From contig NZ_LGTB01000013.1 of assembly GCF_001238275.1 (NCBI RefSeq), positions 62,001-126,000 on the forward strand: a stretch of DNA of 64,000 bases, given 5' to 3'. Each line of letters opens with the position of its first letter. Position 1 is the stretch's first letter. Below, one piece after another: positions 32,911 to 41,960 of the stretch. The position numbers were made by a program, and so were the translations under genes. Source of the stretch: Bradyrhizobium viridifuturi. GTDB lineage: Bacteria > Pseudomonadota > Alphaproteobacteria > Rhizobiales > Xanthobacteraceae. A model generated the notes under the pieces. It was not told the DNA's origin, did not search any database, and saw only the letters and a program-made list of their open reading frames with translations.

Positions 32911-34350
32911 ATGGCAACCTCAAGCGCCCGTTCCGTTTTCATGGGCCCCCGGCTGCGCCGGCTGCGGCGCGATCTCGGGCTGACCCAGGCCGACATGGCG
33001 GCCGACCTGGAAATCTCCGCCCCCTATGTGGCGCTGCTGGAACGCAATCAGCGGCCGGTGACGGCCGACATGCTGCTTCGCCTCGCCCGCACCTACAAGA
33101 TCGATCTGGCCGATCTCGCCGGCGACGGCGGTGCCGATCACACCGCACGCATGCAGTCGATCCTGAAGGAACCGATGTTCGCCGACATCGACATCCCCGC
33201 GCTGGAGGTCAGCGACCTCGCGGTCAGCTACCCCGGCATGACCGAGGCGTTCCTGCGGCTCTACACCGCCTATCGCGAGGAACAGCTGGCGCTGGCCGAG
33301 CGGAGCGCCCCGGACCTGGCAGGGGGCGCATCCTTTCCCGGGCAGGAGAATTTCGACGCCAACGATCCGGTCGCCGAGGTCAGGCGGTTCCTCGCCGCGC
33401 GACGCAACAACTTCGCCAATCTCGACGACGCGGCCGAGCGCCTCGTCCACGAGCCCGCCGGGCCGGCCGGATTTATCGAGCGGCTGCGCGAGCGTCACAA
33501 ACTCCAGGTCCGCTATCTGCCGCCCAACGTCATGCTCGGCTCGATCCGGCGGCTGGACATGCATCGCAGGCAATTGCTGCTCGAGGACTCGCTCGATACC
33601 GCGGGCCTCAATTTTCAACTGGCCAAGCAGCTCGCCTATCTCGAACTGGAAGACGAGATCGGCGCGGCGGTCGAGGACGGCAAGTTCACCAGCAAGAGCG
33701 CCGAGTTGCTGGCCCGCCGCGCGCTTGGCGCCTACGCGGCGGCCGCGCTCATCATGCCGTACTCGGTGTTCGCGAAGGCGGTCGAGACGCGTCGCTACGA
33801 CCTCGAGGCACTGGCGCGTCAATTCGGCACCAGCTTCGAGCAGACGGCGCACCGCGTCACGACCTTGCAGCGGCCGGGTCTCGAGAAAGTCCCGTTCTTC
33901 CTGATCCGCGTCGATCCGGCCGGCAACATTTCCAAGCTGCTGGACGGCGCCGGATTTCCGTTTGCGAAGCACGGCGGCGCGTGTCCGCTCTGGTCGGTCC
34001 ACGGCATCTTCAAGACTCCACGTCAGATCGTGACGCAATGGCTGGAGTTGCCCGACGGACAGCGGTTCTTTTCGATCGCCCGCACCGTGACCGCCGGCGG
34101 CGGCGCATTCGGTGCTATCCGCGTCGAGCGGGCGATCGCGATCGGCTGTGCCGCCGAGCATGCGGGCCAGCTGATCTACACACGCGACGGACAGGGGCCG
34201 AACGCGGACGAGCCGACGCCGATCGGCGTCGCATGCCGCGTCTGCCATCGTCCGCGATGCGCCGCCCGATCGGCGCCACCGATCGGACGCGAGATTCTTC
34301 CCGATGATTTCAGAACCTCGAGCGTCCCGTTCGGCTTCTCCGCGGACTGA
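32911..34350 (+). CDS. XRE-family regulator, ScfR/RamB-like
   Basis: A 479-residue regulator. The N-terminal HTH_3 domain covers about residues 10-65 (LRRLRRDLGLTQADMAADLE, then ISAPYVALLERN). An IrrE-like segment (residues about 180-300) and a DUF2083-type C-terminal region (CPLWSVHGIF, then a later CRVCHRPRCAAR Cys cluster) follow. This architecture is that of RamB, MccR and other regulators of short-chain acyl-CoA and glyoxylate genes. Divergence from aceA and the two palindromes support direct control of aceA. The ligand is likely an acyl-CoA (inference). Confidence 0.9.
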   Translation: MATSSARSVFMGPRLRRLRRDLGLTQADMAADLEISAPYVALLERNQRPVTADMLLRLARTYKIDLADLAGDGGADHTARMQSILKEPMFADIDIPALEVSDLAVSYPGMTEAFLRLYTAYREEQLALAERSAPDLAGGASFPGQENFDANDPVAEVRRFLAARRNNFANLDDAAERLVHEPAGPAGFIERLRERHKLQVRYLPPNVMLGSIRRLDMHRRQLLLEDSLDTAGLNFQLAKQLAYLELEDEIGAAVEDGKFTSKSAELLARRALGAYAAAALIMPYSVFAKAVETRRYDLEALARQFGTSFEQTAHRVTTLQRPGLEKVPFFLIRVDPAGNISKLLDGAGFPFAKHGGACPLWSVHGIFKTPRQIVTQWLELPDGQRFFSIARTVTAGGGAFGAIRVERAIAIGCAAEHAGQLIYTRDGQGPNADEPTPIGVACRVCHRPRCAARSAPPIGREILPDDFRTSSVPFGFSAD

Positions 34351-35612
34351 CGCGATCGATCACGCCTGCGGCCGGTTCTGGTCGTACAGCACCGCGCGCG
34401 GATGGTGCCATCGATGGCTCTCAGATCGGCGAGCAGTGCCTCACCCTCGCCGCCGACCACGTCGGTCTCGAGCACGACATAGCCGACTTCCGGATCGGTC
34501 TGCAGATACTGCGCCAGGATGTTAATGCCGTGCCGGGAGAGCGCGTCGTTGACCTGGCGCATGACGCCGGGAACGTTGCGATGAACATGGATGAAGCGGG
34601 TGCCGGTCGGTCGCGCCGGCAATTGCACCTGCGGAAAATTGACCGCGCCGAAGGTCGACCCGACATCGGAATAGTCGATCAGCTTGCGTGCGACCTCGCC
34701 GCCGATGCGATCCTGAGCTTCTTCGGTCGAACCGCCGACATGCGGCGTCAGGATGACATTGGGTAGGCCCTGCAGCGGCGAGACTAAGCGCGCCTCGTTC
34801 GACACCGGCTCGACCGGAAACACGTCGACTGCGGCGCCCGCGAGCCGCCCCTCGCGCAGGGCGCTCGCCAGCGCATCGAGATCGACCACGGTGCCGCGCG
34901 AATTGTTGATCAGATGGGCCTCAGGCTTCATCAGCTGGATCTGGGCTGCGCCGATCATATTGGCGGTGGCCGGCGTCTCCGGCACGTGCAACGAGACGAC
35001 GTCACTGGCCGCGAGCAGCTCGTCGAGCGTGTCGACCGGCTCGGTGTTGCCGTGGCGCAGCTTGTCGGTGTGATCAAAATAGATCACGCGCATGCCCATC
35101 GCTTCCGCGAGGTTCGACAGCTGCGAGCCGATATTGCCGTAGCCGACGATGCCGAGCGTCTTGCCGCGCACCTCGCGGCTGCCTTCGGCGGACTTGTCCC
35201 AGCCGCCGGCATGCGCGGAGACCGACCGTGGAAAGATCCGGCGGAACAGCATCACGATCTCGGCGATGGTCAGCTCGGCCACACTGCGGGTGTTGGAATA
35301 TGGGGCGTTGAAGACGGGGATTCCGAGTTTTCGCGCGGCGTCGAGATCCACCTGGTTGGTGCCGACCGAAAAGCAGCCGACGACCAGCAGCCGGTCGGCG
35401 ACCTCGAGGATTTCCGCGGTCAACTGGGTCCGCGACCGAATTCCCAGCATGTGGATGCCCGACAGCGCCTGCCTGAGTTCTTTCGGTCCCAGCGCCTTGG
35501 GCAGACGTTGCAGCTCGGTATAGCCGTTCGCTTCGAACATCCGGACCGCGGAATCGTTCACGCCCTCCAGCAGCAGCACGCGTATTTTTGTCTTGGGAAG
35601 CGACAACATCAT
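34176..35612 (-). CDS. serA: D-3-phosphoglycerate dehydrogenase with a C-terminal frame break
   Basis: SerA catalyses the first step of serine synthesis, oxidising 3-phosphoglycerate with NAD. The start is ATG 35612, with ATG 35609 as an alternative. The NAD-binding motif is GIVGYGNIGSQLS, the catalytic His is in LTPHVGGSTEEAQ, and an ACT domain begins near residue 340. The ACT domain should end GTIRARVLYDQNRPQA, as E. coli SerA ends GTIRARLLY. Here the frame slips after IRAR at 34391-34402, and the reading continues about 60 residues antisense through the XRE gene to 34176. Adding one base gives a stop at 34360. The enzyme is otherwise complete. Confidence 0.9.
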   Translation of the reverse strand: MMLSLPKTKIRVLLLEGVNDSAVRMFEANGYTELQRLPKALGPKELRQALSGIHMLGIRSRTQLTAEILEVADRLLVVGCFSVGTNQVDLDAARKLGIPVFNAPYSNTRSVAELTIAEIVMLFRRIFPRSVSAHAGGWDKSAEGSREVRGKTLGIVGYGNIGSQLSNLAEAMGMRVIYFDHTDKLRHGNTEPVDTLDELLAASDVVSLHVPETPATANMIGAAQIQLMKPEAHLINNSRGTVVDLDALASALREGRLAGAAVDVFPVEPVSNEARLVSPLQGLPNVILTPHVGGSTEEAQDRIGGEVARKLIDYSDVGSTFGAVNFPQVQLPARPTGTRFIHVHRNVPGVMRQVNDALSRHGINILAQYLQTDPEVGYVVLETDVVGGEGEALLADLRAIDGTIRARCCTTRTGRRRDRSRQSAEKPNGTLEVLKSSGRISRPIGGADRAAHRGRWQTRHATPIGVGSSAFGPCPSRV

Positions 35613-35840
35613 CAAGATCCAGGCTCGTAGGTTCGGCAGGTCAAGCGCGAACGCAGTTTCGACGGATCAGGTGATAACATAGAAAGCAATCGCGTCAGAA
35701 GCGGCCGTCAGCGGCCTGCCCCGCGATTTCTGGTCAAGCCCCCTCGATCCGTACATCCAGACGCGGGGCGGGAACCGATTCAGCCAAATATCTCGCTCGA
35801 TTCGCGGGCAACGGCTCCGTTCTGCCCCGGCGCGGTCGAA

Positions 35841-35868
35841 CGCCTGCTCCGGCTTACCGGAGCAGGCG
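35841..35868 (-). terminator. Strong hairpin after the BA14K-like gene
   Basis: CGCCTGCTCCGG (35841-35852) and CCGGAGCAGGCG (35857-35868) form a perfect 12-bp stem closed by a CTTA loop, 17 bp beyond the stop of the minus-strand gene. Only a short TTCG follows, so it may terminate or simply protect the 3' end. Confidence 0.6.
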
Positions 35869-35885
35869 CAGCTGCGTCTCACCGC

Positions 35886-36245
35886 TTACTGGCAAGGATA
35901 GCGCCGACCGTCCTTGGCCTGGAACATATTCGACGCCGGATCGTACGAGCGATAGCGCTGGGCGCAGGACGTCGCGTGCTGCTGGGCGGCCGCAGCTTCC
36001 TGCTGCGCGGCGGCGTTGGCCGCACCGGCCGCGATGACGCCGCCGATGAGGCCGCCGACCAGTCCGCCGACGGCCGCGCCGCCATCGCAGTTCCCGTAGC
36101 GGCACCAGACCTTCTCGGTCACGGCCGGCGCTGCGGCCGCAACACCGGTAGCATGCTGCAGCGGAGCAGAGATTGCGGAGGCGGAAAACATCATAACGCC
36201 GGTGGTGGCCGTCAAAACGACTTTCAGAAAGCGAGCCCTACGCAT
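35886..36245 (-). CDS. BA14K-like secreted protein
   Basis: A 119-residue protein. ATG 36245 is favoured because AGGAG lies 5 nt upstream; ATG 36248 is too close to it. A signal peptide (FLKVVLTATTGVMMFSASAISA) is followed by VWCRYGNCDGG, a Gly/Ala-rich glycine-zipper-like membrane segment (AAVGGLVGGLIGGVIAAGAA), then CAQRYRSYDPASNMF with a terminal YPCQ. That last module is the BA14K signature known from Brucella and Rhizobiales. The family is linked to immunoreactivity and surface carbohydrate traits, but its molecular role is unclear. Confidence 0.8.
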   Translation of the reverse strand: MRRARFLKVVLTATTGVMMFSASAISAPLQHATGVAAAAPAVTEKVWCRYGNCDGGAAVGGLVGGLIGGVIAAGAANAAAQQEAAAAQQHATSCAQRYRSYDPASNMFQAKDGRRYPCQ

Positions 36246-36400
36246 CATATCTCCTGCTTCATTGCTGTGGGCGCAGGCCGGTACCTGCGTCCCGATTCCC
36301 TCGACATAAATGGGCTCGTCTGGTCCCGGACCGGACGACACCCGGACACGCGCGGCCGGTTACAATTCGCGCGTCAGCCTGCTTCACGGATGGGCGGAGT

Positions 36401-36811
36401 TCATTGGCCGGCTGCGTTCACGACGCGGCAGAGATTATCGCCGACACCCGGAGCCAACTGTCCCGGCGGCAAGATGAAGGTCGCATCGACGCGGCTGCCC
36501 TTGACGTCCTTGCGGACGACGACCTGCAACGTTTGTGGCCGGCCGGATCCGGTGGTCTCCTGCTGAACGGTCAGCGTGCCGAGCTTCTTGTCCACGTTCA
36601 CACCGACAAAACCCTCGGCCAGGACTGCGCGGGACACCTTGTCGAGGGCAGCAGCGGGATTGACCGACGGGAAGATCATCCAGGTCTTGTGCGTCATGCC
36701 CGTGACCATCGGAACGCCGGTGCTCTGGACGTGATCTGCGCAGCTATCGGCCAGCGCAGGTATGGACGAAAGAACCGTGAGCGCGAGTACGCAAGTTATC
36801 CTTGTAAGCAT
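36401..36811 (-). CDS. Small secreted protein, function unknown
   Basis: A 136-residue protein with a clear signal peptide (ITCVLALTVLSSIPALA, cut before DSCADHV). The mature part has two Cys residues (SCADH near residue 24 and NLCRVV near residue 128) that could form a disulfide. It alternates short strands, for example GFVGVNVDKKLGTLTVQQE. It is probably periplasmic. No family was recognised. It stands alone between the BA14K-like gene and a 421-bp gene-free region. Confidence 0.65.
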   Translation of the reverse strand: MLTRITCVLALTVLSSIPALADSCADHVQSTGVPMVTGMTHKTWMIFPSVNPAAALDKVSRAVLAEGFVGVNVDKKLGTLTVQQETTGSGRPQTLQVVVRKDVKGSRVDATFILPPGQLAPGVGDNLCRVVNAAGQ

Positions 36812-37232
36812 GCTTTCATAACCCGTTTGAGTAGGCCCGCAGCATTTAGGCCAAATGGGCTATGAGTCCATGGACGCCATCGCATTCTGGATGGATGCGT
36901 TCGGATTTTGGCTAGCATGAACGGTTGCGTGCGCCGCCACGCTCGCTGGTATTCTGAAACGCCAGCACTGCAGCAGGCGTGACCGCAACGAGCACGCTCC
37001 GGAGGCGAGCGAATTGGATCAAATCTTACATTTCGCCGCTCGATTTCGCGATCCGGATATCCTGTTCGGCAATTGGATATCGAGCGGGACGAAAATGAGA
37101 ACGCGACCTGAATTCCCCAAGGCTGTGTTAGTGTGACCGTGCGGTTTGTGCGTGTGGCAGACGTCTCAGGGGATGGATACCCCCGGTCTGATGGATCGGG
37201 TCACTTCGCACACAGCAATTGGTTAGGATTTG
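36812..37232. other. 421-bp gene-free region with repeat pair upstream of the AraC gene
   Basis: No convincing gene is seen here. Two direct copies of GGATATC (37055-37061 and 37075-37081) are exactly 20 bp apart, close to two helical turns, as AraC-type half-sites often are. They are flanked by the inverted repeat CCGCTCGAT (37036-37044) and ATCGAGCGG (37079-37087). The region should hold the promoter of the small secreted protein on the left and of the AraC gene on the right. Confidence 0.4.
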
Positions 37233-38231
37233 ATGATCGAAGACGTACTCGCTGCACCTCCCACACGATCGGGCTCTTCGTTTGAAGAACTCCTTGAAAT
37301 GCTCAGACCGCACGGGATCAGTACCAACTCCCCGCTGCAGCCCGACCAATCGTTTCGTTGGCATGCGGATATTGCAATTGGCGCGGAGATTGATGTTGTA
37401 CGGGCGGATCTCTCTGCAGGGTGGGATTGGCGTTACTCGTACGAGGACTCTGCCGGAGAACTCGCAATAAGCCTGCTGAATGCCGGCAAGGCCGAGACGC
37501 GCATTGCGGGAAAGAACGTCGAGCGAACCCCGTCCGAGATCGCTATCGTCCCCCTCCCGACGATGCAGGCACAGCGTGTCGAAGCGGTCGATGGACGATA
37601 CTCGAGCGTCACCCTTACCCTGCATACGGGCGTCGTTTCGAAGGTGCTGTCCGCGACATTCGGGAGCGCGGCGCTCGAAGATCTCAATTTGACACCCATC
37701 GTCGACTTGTCGACCGGCGCCGGGCAGACGCTCCTTCAGCTCGTGCGTACGAGCGCGAGCGGCCTGTACGACGGCACCCTGGCGCGCTCTCCAAAAGCCA
37801 GCGCGCTGCTGTCTGAGGCCACGATACAGCTCATCCTCGAGAACGTTCCGCATCGGCTGAGCGACCGGTTGAACCGCCACCCGCTGGATGCGCCGCCGCG
37901 TTACATCAGGCGGGCTGTCGATTATATGCGCGCAAACCCTCATCTGCCGCTGACGATATCGGACATTGCCGCGACAGTCGGTGTCAGCAGCCGGCTGCTG
38001 CAATTGGGCTTCCGCAAAATTCACGGCACGACGCCGGTCGCCTATTTGCGACAAGTTCGGCTCGAGGCGATCCACGATGAGCTATCGCGACCCGAGAACC
38101 TGCTTCCGGTCAGCGAAGTTGCGCTGAAGTGGGGCTTTACGCATATGGGCCGGTTTGCGGCGGTGTACCGCTCTGCGTTCGGCCTTTATCCATCCGATAC
38201 AGTGCGGCGAGCACGCGGCTTCTGCGGCTGA
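37233..38231 (+). CDS. AraC-family regulator
   Basis: A 332-residue regulator starting at ATG 37233. The N-terminal 200 residues form an AraC-binding/cupin-like sensing domain. The C-terminal double HTH covers about residues 228-330: [23 protein letters not shown] is the first, and [25 protein letters not shown] is the second, with the usual GF-x-R/F pattern. It is convergent with the CUT1 ATPase gene. Whether it controls the sugar locus is not shown by the sequence. Confidence 0.88.
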   Translation: MIEDVLAAPPTRSGSSFEELLEMLRPHGISTNSPLQPDQSFRWHADIAIGAEIDVVRADLSAGWDWRYSYEDSAGELAISLLNAGKAETRIAGKNVERTPSEIAIVPLPTMQAQRVEAVDGRYSSVTLTLHTGVVSKVLSATFGSAALEDLNLTPIVDLSTGAGQTLLQLVRTSASGLYDGTLARSPKASALLSEATIQLILENVPHRLSDRLNRHPLDAPPRYIRRAVDYMRANPHLPLTISDIAATVGVSSRLLQLGFRKIHGTTPVAYLRQVRLEAIHDELSRPENLLPVSEVALKWGFTHMGRFAAVYRSAFGLYPSDTVRRARGFCG

Positions 38232-39350
38232 GCGCGCGGTTGTCGAGCACTCCGGCAGATCAGCAAATCGCCATCCCTGACGCCTTGTCGAATAGATGCG
38301 TGCGCTCGAGGTCGAGCGCGACGTCAATGAATTGATCCGGCTCGGCGGCGACGCGACCGGCATTTGCGCGGTGAACGCGAATGCGCCGACGGTCCCGATC
38401 ACGAGCGTATGCGGCCCGAGCGGCTCCACGTCCTTCACAAATATGCGGATGGAAGAGCCCGCCGGCGCGCCTTCGCGCAGCACATGATCGGGTCGCACAC
38501 CGAGCACCACGGGCTTGCCGACGCTGCCCGCATAAGCAGCCTCACGCGACTTCGGCACCTTCAATGCCGTGCCGGACGGCTCGGTGAAGGTGAGCGCGCC
38601 GTCGCGAGCCGTGAGCACGCCATGGATGAAGTTCATGCTGGGTGCGCCCATGAAGCCCGCGACAAAGAGGTTGCTGGGCTTCTCGTAGATCGTGATCGGA
38701 TCGGCTGCCTGTTCGATCCGGCCCTTGTTCATCACCACGACGCGGTCGGCCATCGTCATGGCTTCGACCTGGTCGTGCGTGACATAGACGATCGTCTTGG
38801 CGAGGCGGCGGTGCAGCGCCTTGATCTCGGTCCGCATCTCGATGCGGAGCTTGGCGTCGAGGTTGGACAACGGCTCGTCGAACAGGAATACGTCCGGGCT
38901 GCGCACGATGGCGCGGCCGATCGCGACGCGCTGGCGCTGCCCGCCGGAAAGCTGCTTCGGCCGACGCTGCAAATATTGCTCGAGGTCGAGGACCCGCGCC
39001 ACGTCACCCACGGCCTTGTCGATGCTGGCGCGCTGCTCGCCGCGCACCTTCATGCCGTAACCGATGTTCTCGGCGACCGTCATGTGCGGATAGAGCGCGT
39101 AGTTCTGGAACACCATCGCGCAGTTGCGCAAGCCGGGGCGCAGCTGCGTCACGTCGCGGTTGCCGATGCGGATGGTTCCGCTGGTGACCGCCTCCAGTCC
39201 CGCGATCATGCGCAGCGTCGTCGTCTTGCCGCAGCCGGACGGGCCGACCAGCACGACAAACTCCTCGTCGGCCACCTTGAGGTCGAGCCCTTCGATGATC
39301 TTGTAGGGCCCGTATGCCTTGCTGACGTTCTCGATCTCGACGTGCGCCAT
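38082..39350 (-). CDS. Sugar ABC transporter ATPase, CUT1 (UgpC/MalK-like), with a C-terminal frame break
   Basis: The ATPase of the CUT1 importer. Walker A is GPSGCGKTT, the signature is [14 protein letters not shown] and Walker B is [12 protein letters not shown]; the H-loop is VTHDQ. The C-terminal OB-like (TOBE) domain reads normally to TAQMPVAS and then slips. One added base at 38341-38352 restores [19 protein letters not shown] and a stop at 38260, which is how MalK-like proteins end. As written the frame continues antisense into the AraC gene to 38082. It is the last gene of the deoC operon and energises the two permeases. Confidence 0.9.
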   Translation of the reverse strand: MAHVEIENVSKAYGPYKIIEGLDLKVADEEFVVLVGPSGCGKTTTLRMIAGLEAVTSGTIRIGNRDVTQLRPGLRNCAMVFQNYALYPHMTVAENIGYGMKVRGEQRASIDKAVGDVARVLDLEQYLQRRPKQLSGGQRQRVAIGRAIVRSPDVFLFDEPLSNLDAKLRIEMRTEIKALHRRLAKTIVYVTHDQVEAMTMADRVVVMNKGRIEQAADPITIYEKPSNLFVAGFMGAPSMNFIHGVLTARDGALTFTEPSGTALKVPKSREAAYAGSVGKPVVLGVRPDHVLREGAPAGSSIRIFVKDVEPLGPHTLVIGTVGAFAFTAQMPVASPPSRINSLTSRSTSSARIYSTRRQGWRFADLPECSTTARSAAEAACSPHCIGWIKAERRAVHRRKPAHMRKAPLQRNFADRKQVLGSR

Positions 39351-39385
39351 GGAATCCTTTTCCGTCCCTTCGTCGACGGTTCGTC

Positions 39386-39420
39386 AAAATCCCGGATGAC
39401 GCTCGCGCATCATCCGGGAT
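39386..39420 (-). repeat. Intergenic hairpin between binding-protein and ATPase genes
   Basis: ATCCCGGATGA (39389-39399) and TCATCCGGGAT (39410-39420) form a perfect 11-bp stem with a 10-nt loop, followed by TTTTGACG on the minus strand. It lies 15 bp after the binding-protein stop. Such hairpins often stabilise binding-protein mRNA and let only part of transcription pass to the next gene. Confidence 0.7.
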
Positions 39421-39434
39421 GCCTCGGTTGAAAG

Positions 39435-40895
39435 CTAGTTCTTCGGCGGCAGGCCCATCGCCGCGCGATAGGCCGCGAGCTGCTTGGCCCGGCCGAACTC
39501 GTCGGTCAGCCTGTTCCACTCCTTCGCCATCGCGTCGAGCGCTGCCTGCGGCGTGGTCTGGCCGGCCAACGCCTTGCCGAGCTCGATCTCCACGACCTCG
39601 GTATAGGAGAAATAGCCGGGCAGACGCATGTCGAGCGCGACGTTCTTGGCATTGATGGAGTCCGATTGCGCGCCGAGATATTCCTTGGCCTCTTCCGGCG
39701 AGAAGATCTTGCTCCACAGTTGCAGATTGGCGGTGTGCGATTTGCGATAAGGATTGACGCCGCTGCCGCCGGTGATCGCCGCCTGGCCCGACACCTCGGG
39801 ACTGGTTAGCGTCTTGACGAAGTCCCACGCCGCCTTCTGGTTCTTGCCGGCCTTCGGCACCGCGATCTGCCAGCCGCCGAATGCCATGAACGGGCCCGGC
39901 AGCACGCTCGGGAACTTATCCCACTTCTTGGTCTTGGCGTTCCAGATCTCATCTGAACCCGGCAGCATCGCCGAGCCGACCTTGCCCGAGATCTTCGACT
40001 GCTTCGGGTCGGCGGCGATGACGCCGGTATCGCCCCAGCCGATCGATTCCGCGACCTGACCGCCGGCGACCGCCGCGTTAACCTCGCCGAACGAGAAGTT
40101 CAGCGCGTTGGGCGGCCCGAGCTTCGATGCCTTGATGTATTCCTCGAGCCCCTTCACCCAGCCCGGATTGTTGATCTGGGCGTCCATCGTCTCGGGGTCG
40201 AAGAACATCGCGCCGGGATAGTTCGGATTGTTGGTGTAGGCTGCCGCGTGGCTGAAGAAGAACCAGAACTGCTGACCGCCGCGACGGAAGGCTTCCGCCG
40301 TTCCCCACAGCCCCTTGTCCGGCCGCTGGAAGAACTCCGCGATGTCGAGATACTGCTTCCAGGTCTTCGGCGGCGCGAGATCGTAGCCGTACTTGGCCTT
40401 GAAGGCGTCCTTCTCCTTGGGATCGCTGAACAGGTCGGTGCGATACGTATAGGTATGGACGTCGCCGTCCATCGATTGCGAGTAAATCTTGCCTTCCCAC
40501 ACCATCAGCCGTTCGCGATAGGCCGGCTCGATATCGTCCCAGTCCTTGCCGGACTGCATCTCCTTCGGCATCTCGCTGAGATAGGGCACGAAGTCCGGCA
40601 GCCAGGCCGGCGCGAAGCTGACGAGGTCGAACGTCGCGTCCGACGCGGTCAGCGATGTCGCGATCTTCGGATAGAGCTCGGACCATGGAAACTCGACGAC
40701 GTTGACCTTGCCGCAGGTCTTCTTGGCCCATTCATCGGCGCCGAGCTTGAGCGCGGAGGCGATATACGGTCCGGTCTGCGACGCCACCGTCAAGGTGACG
40801 CCGGTGTAATCCGGGCTGCAGGCAGCATTCGCCTGGCCCGCGGCGCAGGCCATCGCGAGCGAGGTGGTCAGCATCAGGAACGTCCGTCGTAACAT
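39435..40895 (-). CDS. Sugar-binding periplasmic protein, family 1 (CUT1)
   Basis: A 486-residue extracellular solute-binding protein with a signal peptide (LTTSLAMACAAGQANA, cut near residue 24). Typical carbohydrate-binding features are DLVSFAPAWLPDFVPYL near residue 90 and the C-terminal AKQLAAYRAAMG. It is long for the family but has no extra domain. It works with the two permeases upstream and the ATPase downstream. The operon context suggests a deoxyribose, ribose or nucleoside-derived ligand, but this cannot be read from the protein alone. Confidence 0.9.
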   Translation of the reverse strand: MLRRTFLMLTTSLAMACAAGQANAACSPDYTGVTLTVASQTGPYIASALKLGADEWAKKTCGKVNVVEFPWSELYPKIATSLTASDATFDLVSFAPAWLPDFVPYLSEMPKEMQSGKDWDDIEPAYRERLMVWEGKIYSQSMDGDVHTYTYRTDLFSDPKEKDAFKAKYGYDLAPPKTWKQYLDIAEFFQRPDKGLWGTAEAFRRGGQQFWFFFSHAAAYTNNPNYPGAMFFDPETMDAQINNPGWVKGLEEYIKASKLGPPNALNFSFGEVNAAVAGGQVAESIGWGDTGVIAADPKQSKISGKVGSAMLPGSDEIWNAKTKKWDKFPSVLPGPFMAFGGWQIAVPKAGKNQKAAWDFVKTLTSPEVSGQAAITGGSGVNPYRKSHTANLQLWSKIFSPEEAKEYLGAQSDSINAKNVALDMRLPGYFSYTEVVEIELGKALAGQTTPQAALDAMAKEWNRLTDEFGRAKQLAAYRAAMGLPPKN

Positions 40896-40922
40896 CGTCT
40901 AGTCCTCCCTACAAAGTTTTTG

Positions 40923-41960
40923 CTATTTGATGGCCCCAAGCAGCAGGCCCGACCGCATCATCCGGCTGAGCAGGCCCGCCATGATCATCATGGGAACGAT
41001 GGCCACGAGCGCCGCAGCCGAGATCGCCCACCATTCGTCGCCGCGTTGGCTGTTCTGTCCCGCCACCAGGATGGGCAGCGTCTGCCATCTGGAATTGGTC
41101 AGGAACAGCGCGAACAGGAACTCGTTCCACACAAAGGCCAGCGTGATCATGAACGTCGCCAGCAGCCCGTTCATCGACATCGGCACCACGATGCCGATGA
41201 AGATGCGACAGCTCGGCACGTTATCGACCATCGCGGCTTCCTCGACCTCGATCGGGATCGCCTCGAAGAAGTCGCGCATCAGCCAGACCACGATCGGCAG
41301 CGAGAACGCGACGTAGCACAGCGTCAGGCCGACATAGCTGTCGATCAGTTGGAAACCGAGCCGGCCGATCTCGCTGTAGAGCAGATACAGCGCGAAGGCC
41401 GTGACGATCGGCGGAAACATGCGCTGGCTCACGAACCAGAACAGGATGTCTTCATTGCCGAGGATCGGTCCGGGCAGCGGCAGGCGATTGGCGATGACGG
41501 CTGCGACCAGCGCGATCGGAAAGGCGAGCAGAAGTGCCTGCGGGCGGGTCAATCCGAACGTCGCGTTGAAGAAGAGGTAGCCGGCGAGCGCAAGCAGGAA
41601 GAACACGAGGCCCGCGCCGAACCGGACCTTGAACTCGAACCGCACCAGCGCATAGGCCGCCATCGCACCGATCGCGGTGGCGATCGCCGCCGCCGACAGG
41701 CCTACGATGGTCGAGTTAAGGAAGGTCCGGAAGAACTCGCCGCGAATCCCCTGATAGAGATCGATAAACGGCTGCAGGGTCGGCGTGAAGTCGACAAACG
41801 GAATGTAAGTCGGCCCGCCGACGACGCCCGGCGGCGTCTTGAACGCGGTCACGACCACCCAATAGAGCGGAAACACCGTGATCAGGCACCAGGCGAGAAC
41901 GCCGACCGCGACCAGCCGGCGGCTCCATGGCGACAGTCCCGTCAAGCCCTGCCCGCTCAT
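40923..41960 (-). CDS. Sugar ABC transporter permease, MalG-like
   Basis: A 345-residue CUT1 permease. The EAA loop EAAMVDNVPSCRIFIGIVVP is near residue 240. It is longer than usual for MalG (about 280), with two additional hydrophobic segments in the middle (LVFFLLALAGYLFF and ALLLAFPIALVAAVIA). Its start overlaps the stop of the first permease gene (ATGA), so the pair is coupled. Confidence 0.9.
   Translation of the reverse strand: MSGQGLTGLSPWSRRLVAVGVLAWCLITVFPLYWVVVTAFKTPPGVVGGPTYIPFVDFTPTLQPFIDLYQGIRGEFFRTFLNSTIVGLSAAAIATAIGAMAAYALVRFEFKVRFGAGLVFFLLALAGYLFFNATFGLTRPQALLLAFPIALVAAVIANRLPLPGPILGNEDILFWFVSQRMFPPIVTAFALYLLYSEIGRLGFQLIDSYVGLTLCYVAFSLPIVVWLMRDFFEAIPIEVEEAAMVDNVPSCRIFIGIVVPMSMNGLLATFMITLAFVWNEFLFALFLTNSRWQTLPILVAGQNSQRGDEWWAISAAALVAIVPMMIMAGLLSRMMRSGLLLGAIK

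Noticed and set aside
34176..34359. A novel Arg-rich C-terminal extension of SerA
   Set aside because: The expected ACT-domain end is found one frame away, so the extension is best explained by a one-base slip.
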